This document shows positions 9,753 to 17,989 of a stretch of 64,000 nt of DNA, piece by piece (within the stretch, counting starts at the first letter, position 1; each line of letters opens with the position of its first letter). Where the stretch lies: contig JAHHGZ010000008.1 of assembly GCA_019359595.1 (NCBI GenBank), forward strand, positions 124,001-188,000. Reading direction: 5' to 3'. The position numbers and the translations under genes were made by a program. This DNA comes from Cyanomargarita calcarea GSE-NOS-MK-12-04C. Its GTDB lineage: Bacteria > Cyanobacteriota > Cyanobacteriia > Cyanobacteriales > Nostocaceae. The notes beneath the pieces were generated by a model. It did not search any database, had not been told where the DNA came from, and saw only the letters and a program-made list of their open reading frames with translations.

Positions 9753-12700
9753 TTAGCAACTCAATACAGCGAAATTAACCGTATAGGGTTCTAGGAGTGA
9801 TTGCTGTGTACTTCCTTTAATTGCAGTCAGATAGCGACGCAGAGCCTGTAATTGTTGCAAATTGGGACGATAGGTGAGACTACCTTGTTTTTCAAACAGT
9901 GGTGCAGAGGCGATCGCTTTATAGTCGGCATTTTGTTGAGAACTTTGCCCAAGCCAGGTGAAGTCAATAGTGTTTGGGATCAAACCGGGAGGTAGTTCAC
10001 CTTCCAAGAAAGCTAGCAAACGTTGCTGACAGCTGCGAGTATTAATACCACGACCCTCGAATAACTGAATAACTTCGCCAAAAGACACAGAGCGTTCTGG
10101 TAAAAGTCGCAGTAATTCGGTAAAGAGGAAATAATCAGTGTATTGTTGCCGGGGTACTTCTAAGACTTGGGGATGTAAAGGCAACATTGCCAGTCCGTAT
10201 GCTACACGGCTACAGGTGGGGATGCCATTTTCACCGAGATACAAATCTTGAATAATCTTGGCGTTGGGGAGTTTTTGGCGCAACCAACGACTGACAGCAC
10301 CAATTGACGCAACTCCACCTGTAAGGATGGCTTGATTGATGGCTTCTGTGGGGATGCCACGAGCGACCAATAATCTGTTGAGTTCCCGGTTGAGACGACG
10401 GACAAAGGGGACAAAGACTTGACTCTCCAAGTCTCGCCGTTGTAATGTCCAACGCTGGTCTGCTAAATCTAAGGTGAAAGACTCTTGGTGTTGCAAAATT
10501 AAACGCAAGGCGATCGCTGCATCTAAGACAGCTTGTCCAAGAAGCGAACTTTCTAAACGCTGAATAAGACGAGTTCGTTCTATGAGGTCGGGTTCTCCCG
10601 GTCTGGGTAGGTCTAATGTTTCCAATCCCAAACTAGAAAAGCGCATTTGGTCTAAACCGGGAATGGCTGGTTGCCAATGCCAAGGGTTACTGCTGATAGT
10701 TTTGTTTTCTTCCTGCAACAAATTGCGTGATTCTCGCCATTTTGCCGGAAACAGTAGCTGGCAGATAATATCTTGCTCAATGCCTTTGCCAGCAAAAGCG
10801 AAACTGTGGAGCATGAAATCGCTGTGTGCCAATTCTTGGAGATTTTCCGGCAAATCTACTAGTGCCATTTCTGTACTGCTGGCTCCAATATTGATAACCA
10901 GGGTATTGCCAACTACAGGATGCTCGCTGACTTTAGCAAGACGAGAACCAGTTTTTGTACTGAGTTTAACTATTTCGCCGTTCGCTCCATCAAGTTCCGA
11001 AAGTAGACTAGCGATCGCTTCTTCCACAAAAAATACTTGTTGTGGATGTGGCACGAGTTTGCTAGTAATTAATGCCTCCCGGACGTTGAAGCGATATTGT
11101 TCCGACCAGTTCGAGGGACAAGTGCAAATAATTCCAGCAACTTTACTGATAATGTTGCGGAAGGTAGCTCCATCTATACCAACAGCAGCAGCGGTTAAAC
11201 CAGGAGTGGTGCTGGTGCGGTCTGATTTTAAAGTTAATAGCAGTTTCGAGAGCGATCGCACGATCCAAATCAAAGGAACCATAGAAAATTCATTCAGTTG
11301 CAATACTGGTTCCCATTTTTGGCGATCGCTCTTGTAGGGTATAGCTATATGTAAATAAGGCTTTAACTGTGCCGAGAAGAGATTATGTGTCGCTTCTGCT
11401 GGTATCACTGAAGGAGGTACAGAAGCTGCGGGTAAATAAACCTCTGCTGGTAAACGAAACGATCGCGCTAAAGAAGAAGTTGTATCTGTTTCATCTTCTG
11501 CTGACCAATAAAGAGGATATACTTCAGTGTTAGAACGATTCAATAGCGCAGCAGAAATACCAGTTGTACCTAAATCAATTCCTAAATACCAAACTGCCGA
11601 TTCGAGAGCATCCTTTGATTCGGAATCGTTTATTGGGGTTGCAACACTGAGGAAAGAATTATCTTGATTTAAATTTGTTACTTCTGGTTTCTCGCTTTCA
11701 ACAATTAGCGATTCTTCTGTAAAGGAGTCAAAGGTATTTGGCGTAACTTGTGATTCCAGGCTGTCTGTGTTTAAAGTGTGAGTGTTATCTGTATTTTCTT
11801 GATTTTCTACATTAGTTGTGGATGAATTTAGCTCTCCATCGAAGTATGCCAAATCCTGCTCCAATTGCCTTAACTGAGCTTCATCAAGGGAAATATCAGG
11901 GACTCCATCTGTTGGAGATTTCTTGTTGAAGAATAAATTTTCTCTGCTGGAGGCGGGAGTATAGTTATCTGAAGACTGTTCTAAATTGCCTTCACTTATG
12001 ACTGGCTCGAAATTCGCTGACGTTGGGATTATAGCATTATTAACAGGCAACTCCTCTACATGGACAAAATCAGTCAATAGTTCAGTCAAGTTGTGAATTG
12101 TATCAGCACTGGCTGGAGCTTCATAATTATTTTGACTTTCTTCATGTGGCAATATATTCCATATATCTGATAATTCTTCAGTGGTTTCAACTGGTGATTC
12201 TGGTGAGGAACCTAACAAAATATCGTTTTGTTGATTAACCCACAAGTCTGGTGTTGGGGGAGTTGGGGGAGTTAGTTCTGAGGTATCCTCTACTTCATCG
12301 GCAATTTCGGGTTTTTGTGATGGAGCTGGTATGGGGATAACAGATGGCTCGTTTTTTGGTAAGGGAATGTTGAGGCGAGTATTATTTATATCATCAAGAC
12401 CAAATAAACTTGCGTAAAGTTGGTCTACTTCATCAGCAACTACCTGAGAACGTGCCTGCTGCAATTCGACTGGAATTACTGTAGTCTCAATACCTGATAA
12501 ATCTTGGACATCTTGCCCCAACTCCAAAAGTACAGCATCCAAGTCCGGTACAGTGGCAGTATCCTCGATTGCTTCAAAGTCTAATTCTTGAAGATTAATA
12601 GTCCCTGTGCTTTCTTTATGGCTTTCGGGAGCCTGGTTCTTGATATCGGCTGTTTGAGGAACCTCTGCGGTTTGTTGCTGCAACAGAGAAGCCAAATTAT

Positions 12701-13493
12701 TGATTAAATTTTCTAGTTGTTCCCCTTGGACTCCTTTACTCCCCATTTTTCCCAAAGCTTGGGATAAGGATTCGTGGTAGGTTTGGATGTTCTGCTGTAA
12801 AGCTTCAAATACAACATTCACAGTGCCATCTAATGCATCTAGACGTTGATCCAAATTGCTCGCCAGATTTGTTAAATGCTCCACCTGACTTGAGGAATGG
12901 AGTCCGGCTTGAGTATTAAACGTTTCATCTGTTAACGAGGAACTAGTAGCATCCATTGTTAGGAACTGCTGACTTTGGGCATAATTTGTCGAATCCTCGT
13001 AAGATGGTGTTAAAGAAAATGCAAGGCGATTTGTTAGCACTTGCAAAAACTCGGAAATCATTTGTTCTTGATTTTCTACCTGCTGCGCTAAAGAGTTATT
13101 GTGCAGCCGTCTTTGCTCTAATTGCTTGATTTCCTGCACAAGATTTGCTCGCTCTTGCAGCAGTCCTTGTAATTCTGCTTGCAATGGCTGCATCAATGCC
13201 GAAAAATCATATTGTGGTGAAATATGAGAATTTTCCTCTGTTGATGAAGGCAGGCTAACTGACCCCTTGTCAACGCTATCGGCAAATTTTGCCAACAAAG
13301 GTGATGATTTCGACTGGTTGTCACGCTCCTCACTTTGAGATAAGTTAACAAGGAAGTTGCGAATCCTTTCCAAAACCTGCCGTGGTTCTTGCCCTTGAGT
13401 AGACAGAATCCTTGGCAAGAACTTGCTTTGGGAAGCAAGTAAATTATCAATATCTGCAATCAGTGTTTGAATTTCAGTTGCGCGGGAAGTCAC
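9753..13493 (-). CDS. Large coiled-coil protein with Hsp70-like ATPase domain
   Basis: 1246 residues, GTG start. Three regions can be seen. Residues 1-280 are helical and Gln/Glu-rich with coiled-coil stretches (LQGLLQERANLVQEIKQLEQ). Residues 280-625 are acidic, Ser/Thr/Pro/Asn-rich and probably disordered. From about 634 an actin/Hsp70-type nucleotide-binding domain begins with YLGIDLGTTG (phosphate-1 motif); later GNTLVINIGASSTEMA (phosphate-2-like) and AILTGGVASIGAVSRWL (adenosine motif) follow. No substrate-binding domain of true DnaK is evident. This is a cyanobacterial protein of unknown role; a scaffold or chaperone-like ATPase is plausible. It is monocistronic as far as can be seen. 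Confidence 0.85.
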   Translation of the reverse strand: MTSRATEIQTLIADIDNLLASQSKFLPRILSTQGQEPRQVLERIRNFLVNLSQSEERDNQSKSSPLLAKFADSVDKGSVSLPSSTEENSHISPQYDFSALMQPLQAELQGLLQERANLVQEIKQLEQRRLHNNSLAQQVENQEQMISEFLQVLTNRLAFSLTPSYEDSTNYAQSQQFLTMDATSSSLTDETFNTQAGLHSSSQVEHLTNLASNLDQRLDALDGTVNVVFEALQQNIQTYHESLSQALGKMGSKGVQGEQLENLINNLASLLQQQTAEVPQTADIKNQAPESHKESTGTINLQELDFEAIEDTATVPDLDAVLLELGQDVQDLSGIETTVIPVELQQARSQVVADEVDQLYASLFGLDDINNTRLNIPLPKNEPSVIPIPAPSQKPEIADEVEDTSELTPPTPPTPDLWVNQQNDILLGSSPESPVETTEELSDIWNILPHEESQNNYEAPASADTIHNLTELLTDFVHVEELPVNNAIIPTSANFEPVISEGNLEQSSDNYTPASSRENLFFNKKSPTDGVPDISLDEAQLRQLEQDLAYFDGELNSSTTNVENQENTDNTHTLNTDSLESQVTPNTFDSFTEESLIVESEKPEVTNLNQDNSFLSVATPINDSESKDALESAVWYLGIDLGTTGISAALLNRSNTEVYPLYWSAEDETDTTSSLARSFRLPAEVYLPAASVPPSVIPAEATHNLFSAQLKPYLHIAIPYKSDRQKWEPVLQLNEFSMVPLIWIVRSLSKLLLTLKSDRTSTTPGLTAAAVGIDGATFRNIISKVAGIICTCPSNWSEQYRFNVREALITSKLVPHPQQVFFVEEAIASLLSELDGANGEIVKLSTKTGSRLAKVSEHPVVGNTLVINIGASSTEMALVDLPENLQELAHSDFMLHSFAFAGKGIEQDIICQLLFPAKWRESRNLLQEENKTISSNPWHWQPAIPGLDQMRFSSLGLETLDLPRPGEPDLIERTRLIQRLESSLLGQAVLDAAIALRLILQHQESFTLDLADQRWTLQRRDLESQVFVPFVRRLNRELNRLLVARGIPTEAINQAILTGGVASIGAVSRWLRQKLPNAKIIQDLYLGENGIPTCSRVAYGLAMLPLHPQVLEVPRQQYTDYFLFTELLRLLPERSVSFGEVIQLFEGRGINTRSCQQRLLAFLEGELPPGLIPNTIDFTWLGQSSQQNADYKAIASAPLFEKQGSLTYRPNLQQLQALRRYLTAIKGSTQQSLLEPYTVNFAVLSC

Positions 13494-14115
13494 TTTGGTT
13501 TACCTTAACTAGAACTGTACGAAGGGAAATGGGAGTGCAAATACAGTAAAGACTTTTTAGCTGGTTGTCTTGGTAATTTCCGGAATTTTGTTTTTTCGTG
13601 CCCAAACTTACAAGTGTAATGTTACTGATCTGCGAACATCCTGCAACTACAAAAGGGCAACAATCAGTTTTAAAGATTAGCTCAGTTAGTACACCTCAAG
13701 TCCAGCGACACAAAACTTATCTTCAAGTTCCCAGCTACCATAGGTCGGCGGAATGCACCATTCTCAAGCCCCAAAAAACCGGGAATACCCACGAAAATAT
13801 AGGGTTTGAGGTTATGATTTTTGCTGAAAACCCGGTTTCTGCCTTTGGTGCATTCCAGTCAAACACGAAATTTTCCTGCGTGACGGCGGATTTTTGGTTA
13901 AAAATTGCTAAAACTTTACATTAGCAATTTTTAACGGCCTTGAACATTAATTTTGCTTGCTATTGAACGCACCCCACCCACCCAAGTCTTACGCTACTTT
14001 GGGCTTTCGTGCCCTTCGACGTTATTTTTGTGAACTGGGTTGTGCTTTTATAACCTAGGCTTAAATTGGCACTCTTGTTTGTTGTGTATATTGCAGCTTT
14101 AATAAAGATGTTCTA
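13494..14115. other. Intergenic gap before Crp/Fnr gene
   Basis: About 620 bases between divergently oriented genes. Besides the possible mini-element, it contains a perfect 14-bp stem, TTAAAAATTGCTAA (13898-13911) with TTAGCAATTTTTAA (13921-13934). A 108-codon open frame at 13598-13924 runs through the repeats and looks like chance. Confidence 0.5.
13749..13858. mobile_element. Possible MITE-like element, family 4
   Basis: 110 bases with 11-bp perfect inverted ends, GGAATGCACCA and TGGTGCATTCC. Just inside the left end, TGCACCATTCTCAA and GCCC resemble the end of the better supported element at 19381-19488. No clear target duplication, so the call is tentative. Confidence 0.45.
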
Positions 14116-14814
14116 ATGGAAGACCGATATAGCTTGCTCACCCCCGGCCATCCCTGGATTATCTCGGCTCCCTTTTTTCAAGGGTTGCCAGAAAGCGTTG
14201 TGGAACCAGCTCTCACCCATCTTGTCGCTCGCTCTCATCCAGCGAATCAAGTGATTCTCCTAGAAAATGATTGGGGCGGTTCAGTATATTTCATTATGGA
14301 AGGATGGGTAAAAATTCGCACATACAATCTGGAAGGTAAAGAAGTAACGCTGAATATTCTCGGTAAGGGAGAATTGTTTGGTGAAATGGCGGCTTTAGAT
14401 GAAGTACCTCGCTCTACTGATGTGATTACTCTAACTACTACAATGATTGGTAGTATGCCGGCACAAGATTTTGTTAAGTTACTTCATACAGAACCTTTAG
14501 CCGGAGTCAGATTAGCCCAATTGATGGCGCGACGCTTGCGACAAGTCAATCGCCGACTGCGTTTGCGCGAATCTGACAGCCTATCACGAGTGGCAGATAC
14601 ATTAATATTTTTAGCCGAGGGACAGGGAAAAAAAGCAGATACAGGAACCGAAATTCCTAATTTACCTCACCGTGAATTAAGTAGTTTGAGCGGACTGGCG
14701 CGAGAAACGGTTACCCGAGTATTGACAAGACTAGAAAAAAAAGGCTTGATTAAACGCGATCAAGATGTAATTTGCATTCCCGATTTGTCAGCCTTAGAAA
14801 GAATGATTGTCTAA
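14116..14814 (+). CDS. Crp/Fnr family transcription regulator
   Basis: 232 residues. N-terminal cyclic-nucleotide-binding fold (about residues 20-130) includes GKGELFGEMAALDEVPRSTD, which holds the phosphate-binding-cassette pattern GE-(x)-AL-(x)-R-(S/T) seen in proteins that bind cAMP or cGMP. C-terminal winged helix has LSGLARETVTRVLTRLEKKG (about 193-212), the Crp-type recognition helix. ATG start. The downstream DUF2232 gene starts 14 bases after the stop and may be cotranscribed. Targets are unknown. The conserved cassette makes true nucleotide binding plausible, unlike the second family member at 51323. Confidence 0.92.
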   Translation: MEDRYSLLTPGHPWIISAPFFQGLPESVVEPALTHLVARSHPANQVILLENDWGGSVYFIMEGWVKIRTYNLEGKEVTLNILGKGELFGEMAALDEVPRSTDVITLTTTMIGSMPAQDFVKLLHTEPLAGVRLAQLMARRLRQVNRRLRLRESDSLSRVADTLIFLAEGQGKKADTGTEIPNLPHRELSSLSGLARETVTRVLTRLEKKGLIKRDQDVICIPDLSALERMIV

Positions 14815-14828
14815 CTACTTGTCAAAAT

Positions 14829-15563
14829 ATGAGCGATTTTGATTCTTTGCCACATGAGCCTACTGAGCATTCATCCGGAACATCGGAAACTGTTAAAGAT
14901 TTTAAGCGTTCTTTGAGCGACTCCCCTGGAGTATCGCCTCTAAAACTGGATGTGGCATTAAGAATGGTGGAAACGGCCTTTTTTGCCAGTACCGCCAGCT
15001 TAATCTGGTTTATTAATGTCTATTTCCCTCTAGGCCCAGTATTGCGGATATTTTTTCCCGTACCGATCGCTTTAGTTTATTTGCGTTGGGGCACACGAGC
15101 GGCATGGATGGCGGCACTGACCAGTGGGTTGTTGCTTTCGGTGCTGATGGGTCCGATTCGCTCTTTGCTGTTTGTGATGCCTTTCGCCTTTATGGGCGTG
15201 CTTTTGGGGTCGGCTTGGCATCGTCGTGTTCCCTGGGTTGTTTCTATCACCTTGGGGGCGCTGCTGGGCACTATTGGAGTCTTTTTTCGGATATGGTTGC
15301 TGTCTGTATTGACAGGTGAAGACTTGTGGGTTTACCTGATTAACCAGGTGACGGAATTGGCTGAATGGATTTTTCTAAAATTGGGAATATTGGCAACACC
15401 CAGTATATTTTTTATTCAAATCGGAGCGATCGCTTTGATTGTGGTCAATAATTTTATCTATTTGTTCGTAGTCCACGTCGCTGCATGGTTTTTGTTAGAT
15501 CGCTTGGGTAATCCCATCCCCCGTCCCCCACACTGGGTACAAGTTTTGATGGATTATGAATGA
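14829..15563 (+). CDS. DUF2232 family membrane protein
   Basis: 244 residues from ATG 14829; a longer frame from TTG 14772 would overlap the previous gene and is unlikely. After a polar, Ser/Glu-rich leader of about 45 residues there are six or so hydrophobic helices, e.g. FFASTASLIWFINVYFPL and FPVPIALVYLRWGTRAAWMA. The latter block is characteristic of DUF2232 (YybS-like) integral membrane proteins, whose role is not known and may concern transport. In cyanobacteria this gene commonly precedes the CobT-family gene, as here, though the two are now separated by a repeat tract. Confidence 0.85.
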   Translation: MSDFDSLPHEPTEHSSGTSETVKDFKRSLSDSPGVSPLKLDVALRMVETAFFASTASLIWFINVYFPLGPVLRIFFPVPIALVYLRWGTRAAWMAALTSGLLLSVLMGPIRSLLFVMPFAFMGVLLGSAWHRRVPWVVSITLGALLGTIGVFFRIWLLSVLTGEDLWVYLINQVTELAEWIFLKLGILATPSIFFIQIGAIALIVVNNFIYLFVVHVAAWFLLDRLGNPIPRPPHWVQVLMDYE

Positions 15564-15564
15564 G

Positions 15565-15609
15565 TTATCCTCGAATAAACTTTTTAAGACCCCGACCCGA
15601 TTCAAGTCG
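15565..15609. repeat. Left arm of inverted repeat around cobT
   Basis: 45 bases starting TTATCCTCGAATAAAC. They match the reverse complement of 17125-17169 with one mismatch that I can see (15588 region, G versus T). Both arms belong to composite-repeat copies placed in opposite orientation on either side of cobT. Confidence 0.85.
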
Positions 15610-15650
15610 TCCGTTTTTGAGTTGGGGTTTAAGTCCCCACCTCTTCCTTC

Positions 15651-15823
15651 TTCCTTCATTCCTCTTCCTTCTTCCTTCTTCCTTCTTCCTTCTTCCTTCT
15701 TCCTTCATTCCTCTTCCTTCTTCCTTCTTCCTTCATTCCTCTTCCTTCTTCCTTCTTCCTTCTTCCTTCTTCCTTCATTCCTCTTCCTTCTTCCTTCTTC
15801 CTTCTTCCTTCTTCCTTCATTCA
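15651..15823 (-). repeat. Long GAAGGAA heptamer tract
   Basis: About 24 units of the heptamer on the minus strand, with periodic variant units (CATTCCT on the plus strand). It separates the DUF2232 gene from cobT. Two overlapping 91-codon frames rich in Ser, Phe, Leu and Pro run through it and are products of the repeat, not genes. Confidence 0.92.
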
Positions 15824-15831
15824 AGAATTAA

Positions 15832-16959
15832 GTGATTCAAATTTATACTCAAATTACTCAGGGCGAGAAATGGATTGCTAAGTATCGGGGTACTTCCCCC
15901 GTTTTTGCGTGTGTTTTAGGTTTTACTGACACTGGTCTGATTCCAGGAATTTCCGCTGCTGGCTTAACTCCAGAAGACCGGAAATATACCGCAATTGCTG
16001 ATGCTGACTTTTTATACTACGGCACAGGTACCAAACCGCAGTATCCCCTGCCACCACTGACTGCTGGGGCTTCTCCTGTTGTGATTACTCGCGCGATAGT
16101 TGAGTCATTAAATATACCTGTATATTTATTCAATGCCGGATTACCTCAGCCTCCCACCGTTCCAGTAATTGACTTAGGAGGTTTCCCAGCTAAATGTTTA
16201 AGCCAAGGTAGGGCAATGGAACTAGCAACAGTACAGCATTTGCTAGAACAGGGACTACTTTGGGGGGAACGATTGGGTAATAAAAACCAAGATGGGTATG
16301 TAATTTTAGGCGAGTGCGTTGTCGGTGGAACTACTACCGCATTGGCGATTTTAACTGGCTTGGGTATAAATGCTGCTGGCAAAGTTAACAGCAGTCACCC
16401 TGTTTGCAACCACGAGCAGAAATGGGCAGTGGTAAAAGAGGGGTTGGAGAAAATGAGGGGGAGAGATTGGGATCAGGAAACGCAAAGAAATTTTGGCTCT
16501 GTCCCCGTCTCCCCATCTCCTCTAGAATTAGTTGCATCCGTAGGTGATCCCATGCAGGTGGTGGTGGCTGGAATGGCGATTTCTGCCAGCCGTCATTGCG
16601 GTGTACTACTGGCTGGTGGCACGCAAATGCTCGCAGTGTATGCTTTATCTTGTGCGATCGCTCAAACTTACAGTTTATTTTGGTGTCCTCAACAAGTCGT
16701 GGTGGGAACTACCCGTTGGGTAGCAGAAGACCCCACAGGTAGTACAGTTGAATTAGCTCAGTTAATTGCTGAAACTCCCCCTCTACTCGCAACTAGCTTG
16801 AGTTTTGCTGATTCTGGCTATCCGCAACTCAAAGCTTATGAACAGGGCTTTGTGAAAGAGGGTATGGGGGCTGGAGGTGCTTGTATTGCGGCCCATCTGA
16901 GCCACAATTGGGAACAAGAGCAACTGTTGAAAGCAATTGAAGCCCAATTGGTTGAATGA
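15832..16959 (+). CDS. cobT: CobT-family phosphoribosyltransferase (TIGR00303 type)
   Basis: 375 residues, GTG start 15832. The sequence matches the cyanobacterial/archaeal branch of nicotinate-nucleotide-dimethylbenzimidazole phosphoribosyltransferase-like proteins, which are thought to activate the lower ligand of cobalamin. Recognisable blocks are GTGTKPQYPLPPLTAGASP, VIDLGGFPAKCLSQGRAME, GECVVGGTTTALAILTGLG and SVGDPMQVVVAGMA. Between VVKEGLEK and LELVASVGDP a stretch GRDWDQETQRNFGSVPVSPS is extra compared with what I expect of the family and is encoded by repeat-like DNA (16451-16522). The gene is framed by inverted repeats, and its upstream region is a heptamer tract. Exact substrate is not certain. 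Confidence 0.85.
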   Translation: MIQIYTQITQGEKWIAKYRGTSPVFACVLGFTDTGLIPGISAAGLTPEDRKYTAIADADFLYYGTGTKPQYPLPPLTAGASPVVITRAIVESLNIPVYLFNAGLPQPPTVPVIDLGGFPAKCLSQGRAMELATVQHLLEQGLLWGERLGNKNQDGYVILGECVVGGTTTALAILTGLGINAAGKVNSSHPVCNHEQKWAVVKEGLEKMRGRDWDQETQRNFGSVPVSPSPLELVASVGDPMQVVVAGMAISASRHCGVLLAGGTQMLAVYALSCAIAQTYSLFWCPQQVVVGTTRWVAEDPTGSTVELAQLIAETPPLLATSLSFADSGYPQLKAYEQGFVKEGMGAGGACIAAHLSHNWEQEQLLKAIEAQLVE

Positions 16960-16988
16960 AGGAAGAGGGAAGAAGGAAGAAGGAAGAG
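16958..16988 (+). repeat. GAAGGAA heptamer tract after cobT
   Basis: About four imperfect heptamers immediately after the cobT stop, opening composite-repeat copy E. Confidence 0.75.
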
Positions 16989-16993
16989 GTTTA

Positions 16994-17093
16994 TACAGCA
17001 CTTTGCAAGTAAATGAAGTACACCCCCTCCCCTTGGCAAGGGGAGGGTTGGGGAGGGGTATTTCTGTACCTCACAAAGTTGAAATTTGCTGTA
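16994..17093. mobile_element. MITE-like element, family 2, copy 1
   Basis: 100 bases beginning TACAGCACTTTGCAAG and ending GAAATTTGCTGTA, with a G/C-rich inner hairpin (CCCCTCCCC ... GGGGAGGGG). Inverted TACAGCA ends and TA at each border suggest insertion at a TA dinucleotide, as for IS630/Tc1-type transposases. Near-identical copies lie at 50664-50763, 53840-53941 and 56198-56299. Here it splits a composite repeat. Confidence 0.85.
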
Positions 17094-17124
17094 TATGTGG
17101 TTTCAGACTCCAACTCAAAACTAG

Positions 17125-17169
17125 CGACTTGAATCGGGTCGGGGTATTAAAAAGTTTATTCGAGGATAA
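17125..17169. repeat. Right arm of inverted repeat around cobT
   Basis: Partner of 15565-15609 in opposite orientation, 44 of 45 bases alike by eye. It is the end of composite-repeat copy E (gtcggggtattaaaaag). Confidence 0.85.
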
Positions 17170-17230
17170 TAATTTTTTTGACTGTTAACTATTGCCTATT
17201 AACAGTCAGGATTAACTTAAGATATGCTAG

Positions 17231-17605
17231 CTAGTGATGAATTCTTTTGAGGAGTAATTGCTCTTCTAATGCCGCAATGCGATTATATGCAGCTGTTAAT
17301 TGGGCTGTCAGTCGCTGGATTTGGATTTCTGGCGTTAACTGCCTTTCTGCTCCTTGGATATTGGCATCAGGGTACATCCCATCGACTAATACATCCTTAT
17401 GTTCCATCTCTGAGCTGAAACTGAAATGTCCTATACGCTCTTGTTTTCGAGCATCCTTATTTTCCAGTAAATCCTTTGCTTGAGTTCTATCTAAGCTAGC
17501 TTCCGATAACACTTGAGACACTTTACCGTCAAGCTGCTCAATCACCTGGTAGAGGGCATCCAGTTTATAACTCAAATCCTGGACTTGCTTCTCTAATGAA
17601 TCCAT
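17231..17605 (-). CDS. Small coiled-coil hypothetical protein (124 aa)
   Basis: Not recognised. Two helical heptad regions are visible: residues 1-45 (LEKQVQDLSYKLDALYQVIE) and 88-120 (IQRLTAQLTAAYNRIAALEEQ), joined by a polar linker HFSFSSEMEHKDVLVDGMYPD. No membrane segment or signal peptide. ATG start at 17605. It probably dimerises or binds a partner by coiled coil. It stands alone between a repeat-rich gap and a gap of 384 bases. Confidence 0.7.
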   Translation of the reverse strand: MDSLEKQVQDLSYKLDALYQVIEQLDGKVSQVLSEASLDRTQAKDLLENKDARKQERIGHFSFSSEMEHKDVLVDGMYPDANIQGAERQLTPEIQIQRLTAQLTAAYNRIAALEEQLLLKRIHH

Positions 17606-17989
17606 TTAATACCCTCATCGGTTTATTTTATTTTTTATATAGTATTCAATCTATCCCCTAAATTAACGATACTTATGATTTATTTAATTATTAACATTTT
17701 GCCTTGGGTATTGTAAATTTCCAAATCATTTAGATTTTATGAGTAAATTCCAGCAAAATCCCGCAAAAACACCTGGTAGCATGAAAAAAAGCTATTTATA
17801 CGAGTTTATGCCTTTGCTTGCACCAATAAACGCAGAATAGGCAAAGGTTTAGGCTACGTCCTTGTAAATAATTTATAATTCAGTGCAGTTGGGGGGAAAT
17901 GTCAGCCACATGGTTCCTATCTTCCTAATGTCTGCCACTGTAAGTACAGTCAGTATCTTCCAAAATTAAAAATTTCAAACTTAAAATCG
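17606..17989. other. Intergenic gap between divergent genes
   Basis: 384 AT-rich bases between a minus-strand and a plus-strand gene. It must hold both promoters, but I cannot point to a convincing motif and see no repeat. Confidence 0.4.

Noticed and set aside
10582-11337. 251-codon frame opposite the Hsp70-like gene
   Set aside because: Lies entirely antisense to conserved ATPase motifs; composition is that of a shadow frame.
13598-13924. 108-codon open frame between the Hsp70-like and Crp/Fnr genes
   Set aside because: It runs through inverted repeats and a possible mini-element, has no family pattern and no ribosome site.
15556-15835. Two 91-codon frames rich in Ser, Phe, Leu and Pro
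   Set aside because: They are translations of the heptamer tract; the same sequence is open in more than one frame because of its period.
16937-17188. 83-codon frame after cobT
   Set aside because: Made of the heptamer tract, a mini-element and a composite repeat; no independent coding sign.
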